From: Mycolicibacterium sp. P1-5
Lineage (GTDB): Bacteria > Actinomycetota > Actinomycetes > Mycobacteriales > Mycobacteriaceae
NCBI RefSeq assembly: GCF_008329565.1
Contig: NZ_NPKT01000002.1
Span: 186,001-250,000 of the forward strand
DNA: 64,000 bases
Direction: 5' to 3'
Part shown: positions 7,189 to 16,223 of the stretch, one piece after another
How positions within the stretch are numbered: the stretch's first letter is position 1
How the letters are laid out: every line of letters begins with the position of its first letter
Notes under the pieces: generated by a model
Databases searched by the model: none
What the model was told of the DNA's origin: nothing
What the model saw: only the letters and a program-made list of their open reading frames with translations
Translations under genes and position numbers: made by a program

Positions 7189-9132
7189 ATGACGACCAAT
7201 CCGTATGCGGGGCAAGCGTTCACGTCCTCCGACGAGGAGATTGCGGCAGCGTTGGAGCAGGTCAGCATCCCCACCCTGCTGCTATCGCTGGTCCACATCA
7301 CCGGCGATCCGCGCTACATCCGCGAGTTCAAGCAGGCCGGCGTCTTCCTCAACGAGGTCCAGGGTTTCATGTCCGAGGAGGACAAGGCGCGGGCGCGTGC
7401 GATGGCGCTGCCCGTCATCGCCGGCTACCGAGACCGCGGCTGTCCGGGGCCGGTGCCGCTGAGCCCCGAGTTGATCGGGGAGATGCTGGACTGGACGGCC
7501 TGCGAGCACGTCGACGACGAGTACCGCCCGATGGTTCTGGAGGAGATGGACCTCGAAGACGTCGATCCGCGCCGTCCTGTGGCGCTGGATCCTGCGGCGA
7601 CCGCAGACTTCCCTGTCGTCGTGATCGGCTGCGGTGAATCGGGCCTGCTCGCCGGGATCCGGCTCAAACAGGCCAACATCCCGTTCGCGATCATCGAGAA
7701 GAACGCCGGCCCGGGTGGAACCTGGTGGGAGAACAGCTATCCCGGGGCCCGGGTGGACGTGGCCAACCACTTCTACTGTTACAGCTTCGAGCCGAGCAAC
7801 GACTGGTCACACTACTTCGCCGAACAACCCGAGTTGCGTGCCTACTTCGAGACGGTCCTGGCCCGGCACCAGCTCGACGAGAACGTCCGGTGGCAGACCG
7901 AGGTGGTCTCGGCCACCTGGAACGACGATGACGGATCCTGGCGAGTCATCGTGCGGGACAAGGACGGAACCGAATCGGACATTCGCGCACGGGCGGTCAT
8001 CACCGCCGTCGGCCAACTGAACCGGCCCGCGCTGCCCGACTTCGAGGGTGCCGACACCTTCGAGGGCCCGGCCTTCCATTCGGCGGCGTGGGACCATGCC
8101 GTCGACTTGACCGGTAAGCGCGTCGCGCTCATTGGCGCGGGAGCAAGCGGCTTCCAGATCGCCCCGGCGATAGCTGACCGAGTAGATCATCTGACCGTAT
8201 TCCAGCGCACTGCGCAGTGGATGTTCCCGAATCCGATGTACCACGACAGCGTCCCGGACGGGGTGCGGTGGGCGATGAATCATCTTCCGTACTACAACCG
8301 TTGGTACCGCTTCCTCATTCTGTGGCCCGGAGCGGACAAGGGTCTGGAAGCGGCCCGCTCGGACCCGGACTACACCCACCCCGAGGACCCGAACTACGCG
8401 GTCAGCGAGATGAACGCGATGGCGCGGCTGATGTTCACCGACTGGATCTCCACCCAGGTCGGTGAGGATCAGGAACTTCTGAGCAAGGTGCTGCCCGACT
8501 ATCCCGCCACGGGTAAACGCACGTTGCAGGACAATGGAACCTGGCTCACCACACTGCGTCGCGACGACGTCGAGCTGGTGCGCACCCCGATCGAACGGAT
8601 CACTCCGCACGGTGTGGTGACGGCGGACGGGGTGACCCACGACATCGATGTGATCGTGTACGCCACCGGATTCCGTGCCACCGAGGTGCTCTATCCGATG
8701 GCGATCACCGGCCGCGACGGTGTCGATCTGCGTACCTCCTGGGGTGAGCGACCGGCGGCTTACCTGGGCATCACCGTGCCCGGCTTCCCGAACTTCTTCG
8801 TGTTGTACGGCCCGGGTAACCATCTGGCACACGGTGGCAGCCTGATCTTCAACTCCGAGTTGCAGATGCGTTATATCAACAGCTGCCTGGCTGAGGTCAT
8901 CGAGAATGGCTGGCAGACAATCGAACCGACGCAGGAGGCCACCGATGCGTGGCACCGCGAGCATCAGGCCGAGATCAACACCATGGTGTGGGCACACCCC
9001 TCGATCGAGCACTCCTACTTCAAGAACCCCGATGGCGAGATCCACACCGTCAGCCCGTGGCGGCTGCCCGTCTACTGGAACGCGGTGCGCAGCCCCGACT
9101 GGTCGAACTTCGTTGTGACAAAGGGAGAGTGA
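7189..9132 (+). CDS. Type I Baeyer-Villiger flavin monooxygenase (4-hydroxyacetophenone monooxygenase-like)
   Basis: 647 residues from ATG 7189, with GAGAGGA 8 bases upstream. The first ~140 residues are the extra N-terminal domain found in the 4-hydroxyacetophenone monooxygenase subgroup. The FAD Rossmann motif is 'VVIGCGESGLLAG' (about residue 145). The Baeyer-Villiger fingerprint FxGxxxHxxxWD is present as 'FEGPAFHSAAWD' (about residue 290), followed by the NADPH motif 'LIGAGASGFQIA' (about 313). Such enzymes insert oxygen next to a ketone to give an ester or lactone. An alcohol dehydrogenase follows 7 bases later and an esterase gene diverges, which fits an alcohol-ketone-ester-acid route. 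The substrate is not evident. Confidence 0.88.
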   Translation: MTTNPYAGQAFTSSDEEIAAALEQVSIPTLLLSLVHITGDPRYIREFKQAGVFLNEVQGFMSEEDKARARAMALPVIAGYRDRGCPGPVPLSPELIGEMLDWTACEHVDDEYRPMVLEEMDLEDVDPRRPVALDPAATADFPVVVIGCGESGLLAGIRLKQANIPFAIIEKNAGPGGTWWENSYPGARVDVANHFYCYSFEPSNDWSHYFAEQPELRAYFETVLARHQLDENVRWQTEVVSATWNDDDGSWRVIVRDKDGTESDIRARAVITAVGQLNRPALPDFEGADTFEGPAFHSAAWDHAVDLTGKRVALIGAGASGFQIAPAIADRVDHLTVFQRTAQWMFPNPMYHDSVPDGVRWAMNHLPYYNRWYRFLILWPGADKGLEAARSDPDYTHPEDPNYAVSEMNAMARLMFTDWISTQVGEDQELLSKVLPDYPATGKRTLQDNGTWLTTLRRDDVELVRTPIERITPHGVVTADGVTHDIDVIVYATGFRATEVLYPMAITGRDGVDLRTSWGERPAAYLGITVPGFPNFFVLYGPGNHLAHGGSLIFNSELQMRYINSCLAEVIENGWQTIEPTQEATDAWHREHQAEINTMVWAHPSIEHSYFKNPDGEIHTVSPWRLPVYWNAVRSPDWSNFVVTKGE

Positions 9133-9139
9133 GGACGCC

Positions 9140-10165
9140 ATGCGCGCGGTGCTCATCGATACGCCGGGATCGGTGCGGGTCGACGATTGGCCCGACCCAG
9201 TTCTGCCGGGATCGACCGGTGCGATCGTCGCGGTGACTGCGGCCGCGATCTGCGGCTCCGACCTGCACTTCTACGAAGGCGACTATCCGCTGTTCCAACC
9301 GGTCTCGCTGGGCCATGAGGCCATCGGCACGGTCGTTGAAGTCGGGTCGGATGTGCACACAGTGAAAGTCGGCGACCAGGTCATCGTGTCCTCGGTCGCC
9401 GGCTGCGGTCACTGCACCGGCTGTGCGACCAAGGATCCGATCCTCTGCGCATCGGGTCCGCAGATCTTCGGTTCCGGGGTGCTCGGTGGCGCGCAAGCCG
9501 AACTGCTTGCCGTTCCGGCTGCCGACTTCCAGTTGCTGAAGATGCCGGCGGACATCAATGCCGAGCAGGCGCTGCTACTCACCGATAACCTGGCCACCGG
9601 CTGGGCGGCCGCCAAGCGTGCCGACATCCCCCTCGGCGGCACCGCGGTGGTCATCGGCCTGGGTGCGGTCGGCCTGTGTGCGGTGCGCAGTGCCCTGTTC
9701 CAAGGTGCGGCACAGGTTTACGCGGTGGACCCGGTCGCTGAACGGCGGGACCGGGCGGCCCGCCTCGGCGCGATCGCTATCGAACCGGCGGCGGCGCAGA
9801 CCGTGATGGAGGCCACCGACGGGCTCGGGGCGCACTCGGTGATCGACGCCGTCGGCAACGACACCACGCTCGACGACGCGCTGGCGACGGTGCGCGCAGG
9901 CGGCACGGTGTCGGTGGTCGGGGTGCACAACCTCAACCCGTACCCGTTCCCCGCGCTCACCGCGCTGCTGCGAAGCCTCACCTTCCGTGCCACGACTGCG
10001 CCGGTGCAGCAGACGTGGCCGGAACTGATCCCGTTGCTGCAGAGCGGCCGCCTTGATGTCGACGGCATCTTCACCACGAACCTGCCGCTCGAGAAGGCCG
10101 CCGAGGGCTATGCCGCCGTCGCCGCGCGCTCGGGAGAGGTGGTCAAGGTCCTGCTCACTCCGTGA
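9140..10165 (+). CDS. Zinc-dependent medium-chain alcohol dehydrogenase
   Basis: 341 residues starting MRAVLIDTPGSVRVDDWPDP. The catalytic zinc ligands are Cys in 'AAICGSDLHFYEG' (about residue 38) and His in 'LGHEAIGTVVEVG' (about 58). The structural zinc cluster is 'GCGHCTGCATKDPILC', and the NAD(P) fold is 'AVVIGLGAVGLCAVR'. It interconverts a secondary alcohol or polyol and a ketone. It begins 7 bases after the monooxygenase stop with a GGGAG-type site inside the preceding gene's last codons, so it is cotranscribed and probably supplies the ketone. The next gene's possible GTG overlaps its stop by 4 bases. Confidence 0.87.
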   Translation: MRAVLIDTPGSVRVDDWPDPVLPGSTGAIVAVTAAAICGSDLHFYEGDYPLFQPVSLGHEAIGTVVEVGSDVHTVKVGDQVIVSSVAGCGHCTGCATKDPILCASGPQIFGSGVLGGAQAELLAVPAADFQLLKMPADINAEQALLLTDNLATGWAAAKRADIPLGGTAVVIGLGAVGLCAVRSALFQGAAQVYAVDPVAERRDRAARLGAIAIEPAAAQTVMEATDGLGAHSVIDAVGNDTTLDDALATVRAGGTVSVVGVHNLNPYPFPALTALLRSLTFRATTAPVQQTWPELIPLLQSGRLDVDGIFTTNLPLEKAAEGYAAVAARSGEVVKVLLTP

Positions 10166-11199
10166 CGTGGGGTTGGCGTTTATCGGCCCTGCGCACTAGC
10201 TTTTCTCCGGTGATGTCCTTCGCTGCCGGTGCCGTCGCACGGTGGATCGCTCCGTTGTTCGCCCTCGCAGTCTTCGCCGGCCTGGTGGTGACTGCCGTCC
10301 CGGTTCACACCAGCCCCATCCGCCTCGCGGATGACGCCGCCCCGGCCGGCGGATCGCCGTTCTACGTCGACCCGAATTCGGCGGCCATGCGGGCTTCGCG
10401 GGCCAATCCGGACAACCCTGAGCTGGCCTATATCGCCAATACGCCGCAGGCGTACTGGATCGACAACCTGGTCCCGGCCGCCGCAGTCAGCACCTATCTC
10501 AACGGGGCCTGGGCCGCGGGCGCCATCCCGATGCTGGCCATGTACTCCCTGCCGAACCGCGACTGCGGAAGCTTTGCCTCGGGTGGATTCGGCTCGGGCG
10601 AGGCCTACCGCGGGTGGATCGATCGCGTCGCGTCCCAGATCGGTGGCGGCCCGGTGACGATCATCCTGGAGCCCGACGCACTCGATATGGCCGACTGCCT
10701 GTCCGGCAGTCAGCGTCAGGAACGGTTCGACCTGATCCGCTACGGCGTCGACACGCTGACCAAAAACGCGGGCGCGGCCGTCTACGTCGACGCCGGTCAC
10801 TCCCGCTGGTTGTCCGCCGACGAGATCGCCAAGCGGCTCAACCAGGTGGGCATCGACCACGCGCGCGGCTTCAGCCTCAACGTCTCGAACTTCCTCACCA
10901 CTGACGAGGAAATCGGTTATGGGGAAGCGATTTCCGGGATGACGGGCGGTAAGCCGTACGTCATCGACACCTCGCGTAATGGCAACGGGCCGGCCGACGG
11001 CGAACTGTATTGGTGCAATCCGAGCGGCCGCGCACTCGGCGCTGCGCCCACCAACGCCACGGGCAACGGCCACATCGACGCGTTCCTCTGGGTCAAGCGT
11101 CCGGGCGACTCCGACGGGTCCTGTGGACGGGGCAACCCGGGCCCCGGCAACTTCGTGAACTCCTTCGCGATCGAACTGGCTCGCAACGCAGGTCACTGA
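10162..11199 (+). CDS. Secreted glycoside hydrolase family 6 (cellulase-type) protein
   Basis: 345 residues from GTG 10162, or 328 from ATG 10213. The latter gives a cleaner signal sequence (MSFAAGAVARWIAPLFALAV...). After the hydrophobic segment, the mature part matches GH6 cellobiohydrolases/endoglucanases: 'NTPQAYWIDN', 'AMYSLPNRDCGSFASGG', the catalytic-acid region 'IILEPDALDMADC', 'YVDAGHSRWL', 'GFSLNVSNF', and C-terminal 'DAFLWVKRPGDSDG'. The family cleaves beta-1,4-glucans with inversion. It is about the size of the M. tuberculosis CelA1 type without a binding module. Overlap with the dehydrogenase stop suggests it is at least partly cotranscribed, though its function seems unrelated. 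Confidence 0.85.
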   Translation: MTWGWRLSALRTSFSPVMSFAAGAVARWIAPLFALAVFAGLVVTAVPVHTSPIRLADDAAPAGGSPFYVDPNSAAMRASRANPDNPELAYIANTPQAYWIDNLVPAAAVSTYLNGAWAAGAIPMLAMYSLPNRDCGSFASGGFGSGEAYRGWIDRVASQIGGGPVTIILEPDALDMADCLSGSQRQERFDLIRYGVDTLTKNAGAAVYVDAGHSRWLSADEIAKRLNQVGIDHARGFSLNVSNFLTTDEEIGYGEAISGMTGGKPYVIDTSRNGNGPADGELYWCNPSGRALGAAPTNATGNGHIDAFLWVKRPGDSDGSCGRGNPGPGNFVNSFAIELARNAGH

Positions 11200-11327
11200 C
11201 CCTCGGGCAAACTCACGCACACTGCGGGATTCACTGGGCACGACTGAATCTCGATTCGGCCAGCAAAGCAGTGAACATTACGAAGCATTTGTCGTTTCGG
11301 AAAGTGCCAGCGGGGTACGCTCGCGCC

Positions 11328-12515
11328 ATGACGTGGACGACTGCCCGCAGGCTGATGCAGGCCGGACCGGCCGACTATCTGCTGGCCATGAGCGTGGCCT
11401 CCGCCCAGCTGCCCGTCGTGGGCAAGCACCTCGAACCCCTGGGCGCGTTGAGCGCGATGAGTGTCTGGGGTGCCAAGCAGATGCCCGAACTCCTCGGTGC
11501 GGCCGCCAAGTCGTGGCTGGCACCCCATGCCGGCCGGGCGCGCCGGGTCCAGCGGGAGAGCACCCGTGAGGTCGCCGAAGCGGGGTTGCGCGGCGTGGTC
11601 CTGCCCGAGGACCTGCAGATCGACTGGCCGGCCCCCGACACCAAACCTCCGGTGGCCAGGGCCCTGGAGCACCGCAAGCACCTCTACCGTTCGGCGGTCC
11701 GCTACGGCGACCACCCCACTCAGGTCCTCGATGTCTGGCGCCGCAAAGACCTGCCTGCCGAGCCGGCACCGGTGCTGGTGTTCGTGCCCGGCGGCGCCTG
11801 GGTGCACGGCAGCCGAATCCTTCAGGGCTATGCATTGATGTCGCACCTGGCCGCCCAGGGCTGGGTGTGCCTGTCCGTCGAGTACCGCGTCGCTCCGCAC
11901 CACCCGTGGCCGCAGCACATCCACGACATCAAGGCCGCGATTGCTTGGGCCCGCGCCAACGTCGACCGGTTCGGTGGCGACCGCAATTTCGTTGCCGTTG
12001 CCGGATGTTCGGCCGGTGGACACCTGGCCGCGCTGGCGGGCCTCACCATCGACGACCCCGAGTTCCAGGCGCATCTGCCGGAAGGGTCGGACACCGCCGT
12101 CGACGCCGTCGTGGGGATTTACGGCCGCTACGACTGGGAAGACCGCTCCACCCCAGAGCGCATCCGATTCGTCGACTTCCTCGAGCGCGTGGTGGTCAAC
12201 AAGAAGCAGAGCAAGTACGGGGATCTGTTCCGCAAGGCCTCGCCGATCGCACGGATCCATCCCAAGGCCCCGCCGTTCCTGGTGGTGCACGGTTCGGGCG
12301 ACAGTGTGATTCCCGTGGCCCAGGCGCAGAGCTTCGTCGAGCGGCTGCGTGGGGTGTCCCGCTCCCCGGTCGGCTACGTCGAATTGCCCGGTGCCGGACA
12401 CGGTTTCGACATGACCGACGGTGCCCGCACCGGCTCGGTGAACACCGCAATCGGACTGTTCCTCAACCGAATCCATCGCGACCGCGCGATGATGTCCACC
12501 AAAGAGGTGATCTGA
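11328..12515 (+). CDS. lipC: LipC-type esterase/lipase, alpha/beta hydrolase
   Basis: 395 residues from ATG 11328 (MTWTTARRLMQAGPADYLLAM), close to the 403 of M. tuberculosis LipC (Rv0220). The upstream open frame to 11010 overlaps the GH6 gene and is not used. A ~100-residue N-terminal helical region precedes the hydrolase domain. It has the oxyanion region 'VFVPGGAWVHGSR' (about residue 150), nucleophile motif 'VAGCSAGGHLAALAG' (about 226), and acid and base in 'GSGDSVIPVAQ' and 'GAGHGFDM'. LipC is a cell-surface esterase in M. tuberculosis. It is followed after 55 bases by a wax ester/triacylglycerol synthase, the same order as Rv0220-Rv0221. Confidence 0.85.
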   Translation: MTWTTARRLMQAGPADYLLAMSVASAQLPVVGKHLEPLGALSAMSVWGAKQMPELLGAAAKSWLAPHAGRARRVQRESTREVAEAGLRGVVLPEDLQIDWPAPDTKPPVARALEHRKHLYRSAVRYGDHPTQVLDVWRRKDLPAEPAPVLVFVPGGAWVHGSRILQGYALMSHLAAQGWVCLSVEYRVAPHHPWPQHIHDIKAAIAWARANVDRFGGDRNFVAVAGCSAGGHLAALAGLTIDDPEFQAHLPEGSDTAVDAVVGIYGRYDWEDRSTPERIRFVDFLERVVVNKKQSKYGDLFRKASPIARIHPKAPPFLVVHGSGDSVIPVAQAQSFVERLRGVSRSPVGYVELPGAGHGFDMTDGARTGSVNTAIGLFLNRIHRDRAMMSTKEVI

Positions 12516-12570
12516 CCCTTCCCCCGCTGTATCGTCCCGACTGGGCCGGGTGGGGTGGAGAGGCTGAGGG

Positions 12571-13989
12571 ATGAAGAGACTGCGTGGCTGGGATGCCGTC
12601 CTGTTGTACAGCGAGGCGCCGAACGTCCATATGCACACCCTCAAGGTGGCGATCATCGAACTGCAGGACCTCGGTGATCGCACCTTCGGGGTCGAGGAGT
12701 TCCGCAACGTCATCCGGGGCCGGCTCTACAAGCTCGACCCGTTCCGCTATCAACTGGTCAACATTCCGTTCAACTTTCATCACCCGATGTGGCGGGAGAA
12801 CTGTGACGTCGACCTCGACTACCACATCCGCCCCTGGCGACTGAAGGAACCGGGCGGCCGGCGCGAGCTCGACGAGGCGATCGGGGAGATCGCCAGCACC
12901 CCGCTGGATCGTGACCGCCCGCTGTGGGAGATGTACTTCATAGAGGGTCTGGCCAACGGCCGGATCGCCGTCGTCGGCAAGATTCACCATGCGCTGGCCG
13001 ACGGGGTCGCCTCCGGCAATCTGATGGCACGCGGCATGGATCTTCAGAGCGGACCTGACCCGGACCAGGAATCCCCATGCGACCCGGCCCCCCGGCGCGG
13101 GGACCTGGTGCGCTCGGCGTTCGTCGACCATCTCCGTCAAATCGGCAAGCTGCCCGGTGTCATCAAATACACCGCCGACGGGATGGGCCGGGTACGGCGT
13201 AGCAACCGCAAGCTGTCACCCGAGCTGACCATGCCGTTCACCCCGCCGCCATCATTCCTCAACCACATGCTGACCCCCGAACGACGTTTTGCCACAGCGA
13301 CTTTGGCCCTCGCGCAGGTCAAGGAGACCAGCAAGGCCCTCGGTGTCACGATCAACGACATGGTGCTCGCCACCGCCGCGGGCGCGCTGCGCACGCTGCT
13401 GTTGCGCTACGACGGAGTCGCCGATCACCCGCTGCTGGCTTCCGTGCCGGTCAGCTTCAATTTCGACCCGGATCGGGTGTCGGGCAACTACTTCACCGGA
13501 ATGATGGTGGCCGTTCCGGTGGACGTCGCCGATCCGCTGGAGCGGGTGCGGCAGACCCACGACGCCGCAGTGTTGGCCAAGGAAAGTCATCAACTCGTCG
13601 GACCGGAACTGATCAGCCGGTGGTCCACCTATCTACCGCCGGCGCCGGCGCAGGCTCTCTTCAAGTGGTTGTCCACCAAGGACGGTCAGAACAAGGTGTT
13701 GAACCTGCCGATCTCCAACGTGCCCGGCCCACGCGAGCACGGGCGCGTCGGCGGAGCGATGGTCACCGAAATCTACTCCGTCGGTCCGCTGACCACGGGC
13801 AGCGGAATGAACATCACCGTGTGGAGTTACGTGGACCAGCTGAACATGTCGGTGCTCACCGACAGCATCACCGTCGGCGACCCGCATGAGGTCACCGAAG
13901 CGATGCTGGCTGCGTTCACCGAGATACGGGTTGCGGCAGGGCTTCCCGGTCAGCTGGCGGTGGTGGAGACCGCTATGGCGCAGGCTTAG
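12571..13989 (+). CDS. Wax ester synthase/diacylglycerol acyltransferase (WS/DGAT), Rv0221-type
   Basis: 472 residues starting MKRLRGWDAVLLYSEAPNVH. The acyltransferase active-site motif HHxxxDG is present as 'KIHHALADGVASG' at about residues 137-149. The second family block is 'LNLPISNVPGPREHGRVGG' with 'MNITVWSYVDQLN'. The family esterifies diacylglycerol or fatty alcohol with acyl-CoA to make storage lipid. The order lipC, WS/DGAT, echA1 matches Rv0220-Rv0222, although here a lipase/CoA-ligase operon has been placed before echA1. Its last 17 bases overlap the convergent DUF4436 gene. Confidence 0.88.
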   Translation: MKRLRGWDAVLLYSEAPNVHMHTLKVAIIELQDLGDRTFGVEEFRNVIRGRLYKLDPFRYQLVNIPFNFHHPMWRENCDVDLDYHIRPWRLKEPGGRRELDEAIGEIASTPLDRDRPLWEMYFIEGLANGRIAVVGKIHHALADGVASGNLMARGMDLQSGPDPDQESPCDPAPRRGDLVRSAFVDHLRQIGKLPGVIKYTADGMGRVRRSNRKLSPELTMPFTPPPSFLNHMLTPERRFATATLALAQVKETSKALGVTINDMVLATAAGALRTLLLRYDGVADHPLLASVPVSFNFDPDRVSGNYFTGMMVAVPVDVADPLERVRQTHDAAVLAKESHQLVGPELISRWSTYLPPAPAQALFKWLSTKDGQNKVLNLPISNVPGPREHGRVGGAMVTEIYSVGPLTTGSGMNITVWSYVDQLNMSVLTDSITVGDPHEVTEAMLAAFTEIRVAAGLPGQLAVVETAMAQA

Positions 13990-14914
13990 ACGGTTCCTCC
14001 GACACATCGGCGATCTCGTCCGCCGATTGCGCGTGATTCGTCGCGTTCTCGGCGCGCTCGATGCTCCGCTGATGGCGGAAGCCCCAAATGATGCTGGAGA
14101 TCAACGAGATCGAGATGACGGCTTCGGCGATGAAGAACGATCCGAAGTCGATGATCGAGCCGATCGGTGGATTACCCGGCACCGCGTTGCGTAATGGGAT
14201 CAGCGCGAACAGGATTGCCGCCATCATCGAGCAGCCGGGAAAAATCAGGCCGCGCCGCCAGTTCAGTAGATAAAAGGCCGCCACCAACGCTCCGCTCGCC
14301 AAGCCCAGCATCAGAACCATGATGAAGCCGGCGAAGATCAGCGTGGGTGCACTGCGGTGCAGGCCGAGGTTTACCCCCACCCCGCCCTTGGAGGCAGGGT
14401 CGGTGCTGGTGCTCATCTTGAAGAACGGGTCCGTGTTCAAGATCGTCAAGCTGACCGGGTAGTCCTTGCCCTCGTCGTTGACGACGTGGATCTCGATGTG
14501 GCCGGTGTATCGGTCGAACGGGTAGTCGGTGATGGCACCGTCGACGGTAATCTTCTGCTCGACATCCGGAGCAGAGTCACCGGCTTTGATCTCGGCGCGC
14601 CAGTTGCCAACTGCGTCGCTGGTCAGTGTTGCGTTCTGGGCCCACACACCGTCATCGGACAGTGTGCCGTTCGGTGTGATGCCGATGATGGTCACCGAAA
14701 GTATCTGTGCGGCAGTGTCGACCTTCGTGATCCACGCGGTGACGTCAACCCGGTTCGGGTTGTTTTCGTCACCGAAGTAGGCCTCTTGGTTGGTGTTGTT
14801 CCTGCTGGTGGCGTATCCGGCGATGCTCGCGCCGATCACCGCGATCAGCAGCACGACGACGATTGCCACGCGTCGCACGCCGACGTCGCGGACCCGTCTG
14901 ATGTGTTTACGCAT
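13973..14914 (-). CDS. DUF4436 membrane protein
   Basis: 313 residues starting MRKHIRRVRDVGVRRVAIVV. An N-terminal transmembrane segment (about residues 15-37) is followed by an extracytoplasmic beta-rich part containing 'YPFDRYTGHIEIHV', then three further membrane spans (LIFAGFIMVLMLGLASGALV; IFPGCSMMAAILFALIPL; FFIAEAVISISLISSIIW) and a polar tail. This is the DUF4436 pattern, of unknown biochemical role. It overlaps the upstream LipO-like gene by 8 bases and so ends the four-gene operon. In M. tuberculosis the LipO region also includes a membrane protein, but I cannot confirm orthology. Confidence 0.75.
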   Translation of the reverse strand: MRKHIRRVRDVGVRRVAIVVVLLIAVIGASIAGYATSRNNTNQEAYFGDENNPNRVDVTAWITKVDTAAQILSVTIIGITPNGTLSDDGVWAQNATLTSDAVGNWRAEIKAGDSAPDVEQKITVDGAITDYPFDRYTGHIEIHVVNDEGKDYPVSLTILNTDPFFKMSTSTDPASKGGVGVNLGLHRSAPTLIFAGFIMVLMLGLASGALVAAFYLLNWRRGLIFPGCSMMAAILFALIPLRNAVPGNPPIGSIIDFGSFFIAEAVISISLISSIIWGFRHQRSIERAENATNHAQSADEIADVSEEPSKPAP

Positions 14915-16223
14915 GCTCCCCCTTTTTCATCCAGGTGGCGTATACCCAGGACAGGAACTGCCCGACCGCTTCGGCTGATTGGTGTGCCCGCGGTGAGGAC
15001 ATGATGTCGAAACCGTGTTGTGCGCCCGGTAATTCGGCATAGAGCACCGGGCCTTTGGCAACCTTGCGGAACTCGCCGACGAACTCACGCGCCTCGTCGA
15101 CCGGAATCACGGAGTCGTACTCGCCGTGCAGGATGAAGAACGGTGGTGCGTCGGCGCGTAGCCGCCGGATCGGTGATGCGGCGGTGTAGATCTCGCGAAA
15201 CCTGGTGAACTGCCGCTTGACGACCAGACGTTCGAGGTAGCCGATGAACTCCCTGCGGCCGTTGCCGTGCACGGTGTACCAGTCGTAACGGCCGTACACC
15301 GGGACCGCGGCCTGCACCGATGTGTCGGCGTCCGGGAATCCGGGTTGGTACTCAGGATCGTCGGCCGTGAGGGCGGCCAGCGCCGCGAGGTGCCCGCCGG
15401 CCGAACCGCCGGTGATCGCAACGAAATCGGGGTCACCGCCGTAGTCAGCGATGTTGTCTTTGATCCACGCCAGCGCGCGCTTGACGTCGACGATGTGATC
15501 CGGCCAGCTGTGCGCCGGGCTGACGCGGTAATTCATCGCCACGCAGATCCAGCCGCGATCCGCGAGGTGGCTCATCAAGGGGTAGCCCTGTGGACGACGC
15601 CAGCCGATCGCCCACGCCCCACCGGGCACCTCCAGCAGCACCGGAGCCTTGCCGTCACGCGGCAGGTCGCGGCGGCGCCAGACGTCGGCGACGTTGGCGC
15701 GGCCGTGCGGCCCGTAGCTGATCGTGCTGGTCTTGTCGACGAAGCGGCGCCGCGACCAGGTGGTGCGCCAGGCCGGGGCGAGCGAAGCGACGGGAAAGAA
15801 GGCCGTCGGACGGCCCGACGGCGACGGTGTGCTGGGCAAGGTCTTCAGTACCTCGGTGAAGTCCTCGCCGAGACCCTCGACCAATGCGTCGTGCAGCACC
15901 GGCCCGGGTGTGGTCACATTGCGGCGCTGGATCGCCAGCAGGAACACCCACGACAGCGCAGTCAGCGCCAGGGCCGCGATGCCGCGCCCGCCCCGGAAGT
16001 CACCGCGCAGACCGCGCCGCACGGCATCGACGACGGAGCCGCCCAGGTACAGCATCGGCTGCTCCGAGGTCGGCCAGCCGAACGAGAAGACCGCCAGCGT
16101 CTTGTAGCCCTGGCGGCCCAATGGTCGAAACCCGTTGGCCGCGTTGGCCAGTTCGGCGATCGCGCGCGCAACAGGGTGCGGGCGACGAAGCTCAGCCTTC
16201 AGACGTGCGCGCGATGAGTTCAT
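14907..16223 (-). CDS. lipO: LipO-like alpha/beta hydrolase with N-terminal membrane-associated region
   Basis: 438 residues starting MNSSRARLKAELRRPHPVAR. Residues to about 130 form helices including the hydrophobic 'GIAALALTALSWVFLLAI', probably membrane associated. The hydrolase domain has 'VLLEVPGGAWAIGWRRPQG', nucleophile elbow 'AITGGSAGGHLAALAAL', and acid and base in 'LHGEYDSVIPVDEA' and 'GAQHGFD'. It is closely related in layout to LipC. It lies directly downstream of a FadD12-like ligase and a PlsC-like acyltransferase, the order of Rv1428c-Rv1427c-Rv1426c(lipO) in M. tuberculosis, which supports the name. It overlaps the ligase gene by 32 bases. Confidence 0.78.
   Translation of the reverse strand: MNSSRARLKAELRRPHPVARAIAELANAANGFRPLGRQGYKTLAVFSFGWPTSEQPMLYLGGSVVDAVRRGLRGDFRGGRGIAALALTALSWVFLLAIQRRNVTTPGPVLHDALVEGLGEDFTEVLKTLPSTPSPSGRPTAFFPVASLAPAWRTTWSRRRFVDKTSTISYGPHGRANVADVWRRRDLPRDGKAPVLLEVPGGAWAIGWRRPQGYPLMSHLADRGWICVAMNYRVSPAHSWPDHIVDVKRALAWIKDNIADYGGDPDFVAITGGSAGGHLAALAALTADDPEYQPGFPDADTSVQAAVPVYGRYDWYTVHGNGRREFIGYLERLVVKRQFTRFREIYTAASPIRRLRADAPPFFILHGEYDSVIPVDEAREFVGEFRKVAKGPVLYAELPGAQHGFDIMSSPRAHQSAEAVGQFLSWVYATWMKKGEHA

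Noticed and set aside
7053..7301. Extended N-terminus of the lipW-like protein from 7301
   Set aside because: The extra sequence contains the 16-base palindrome, overlaps the divergent monooxygenase start and has no similarity to lipase N-termini.
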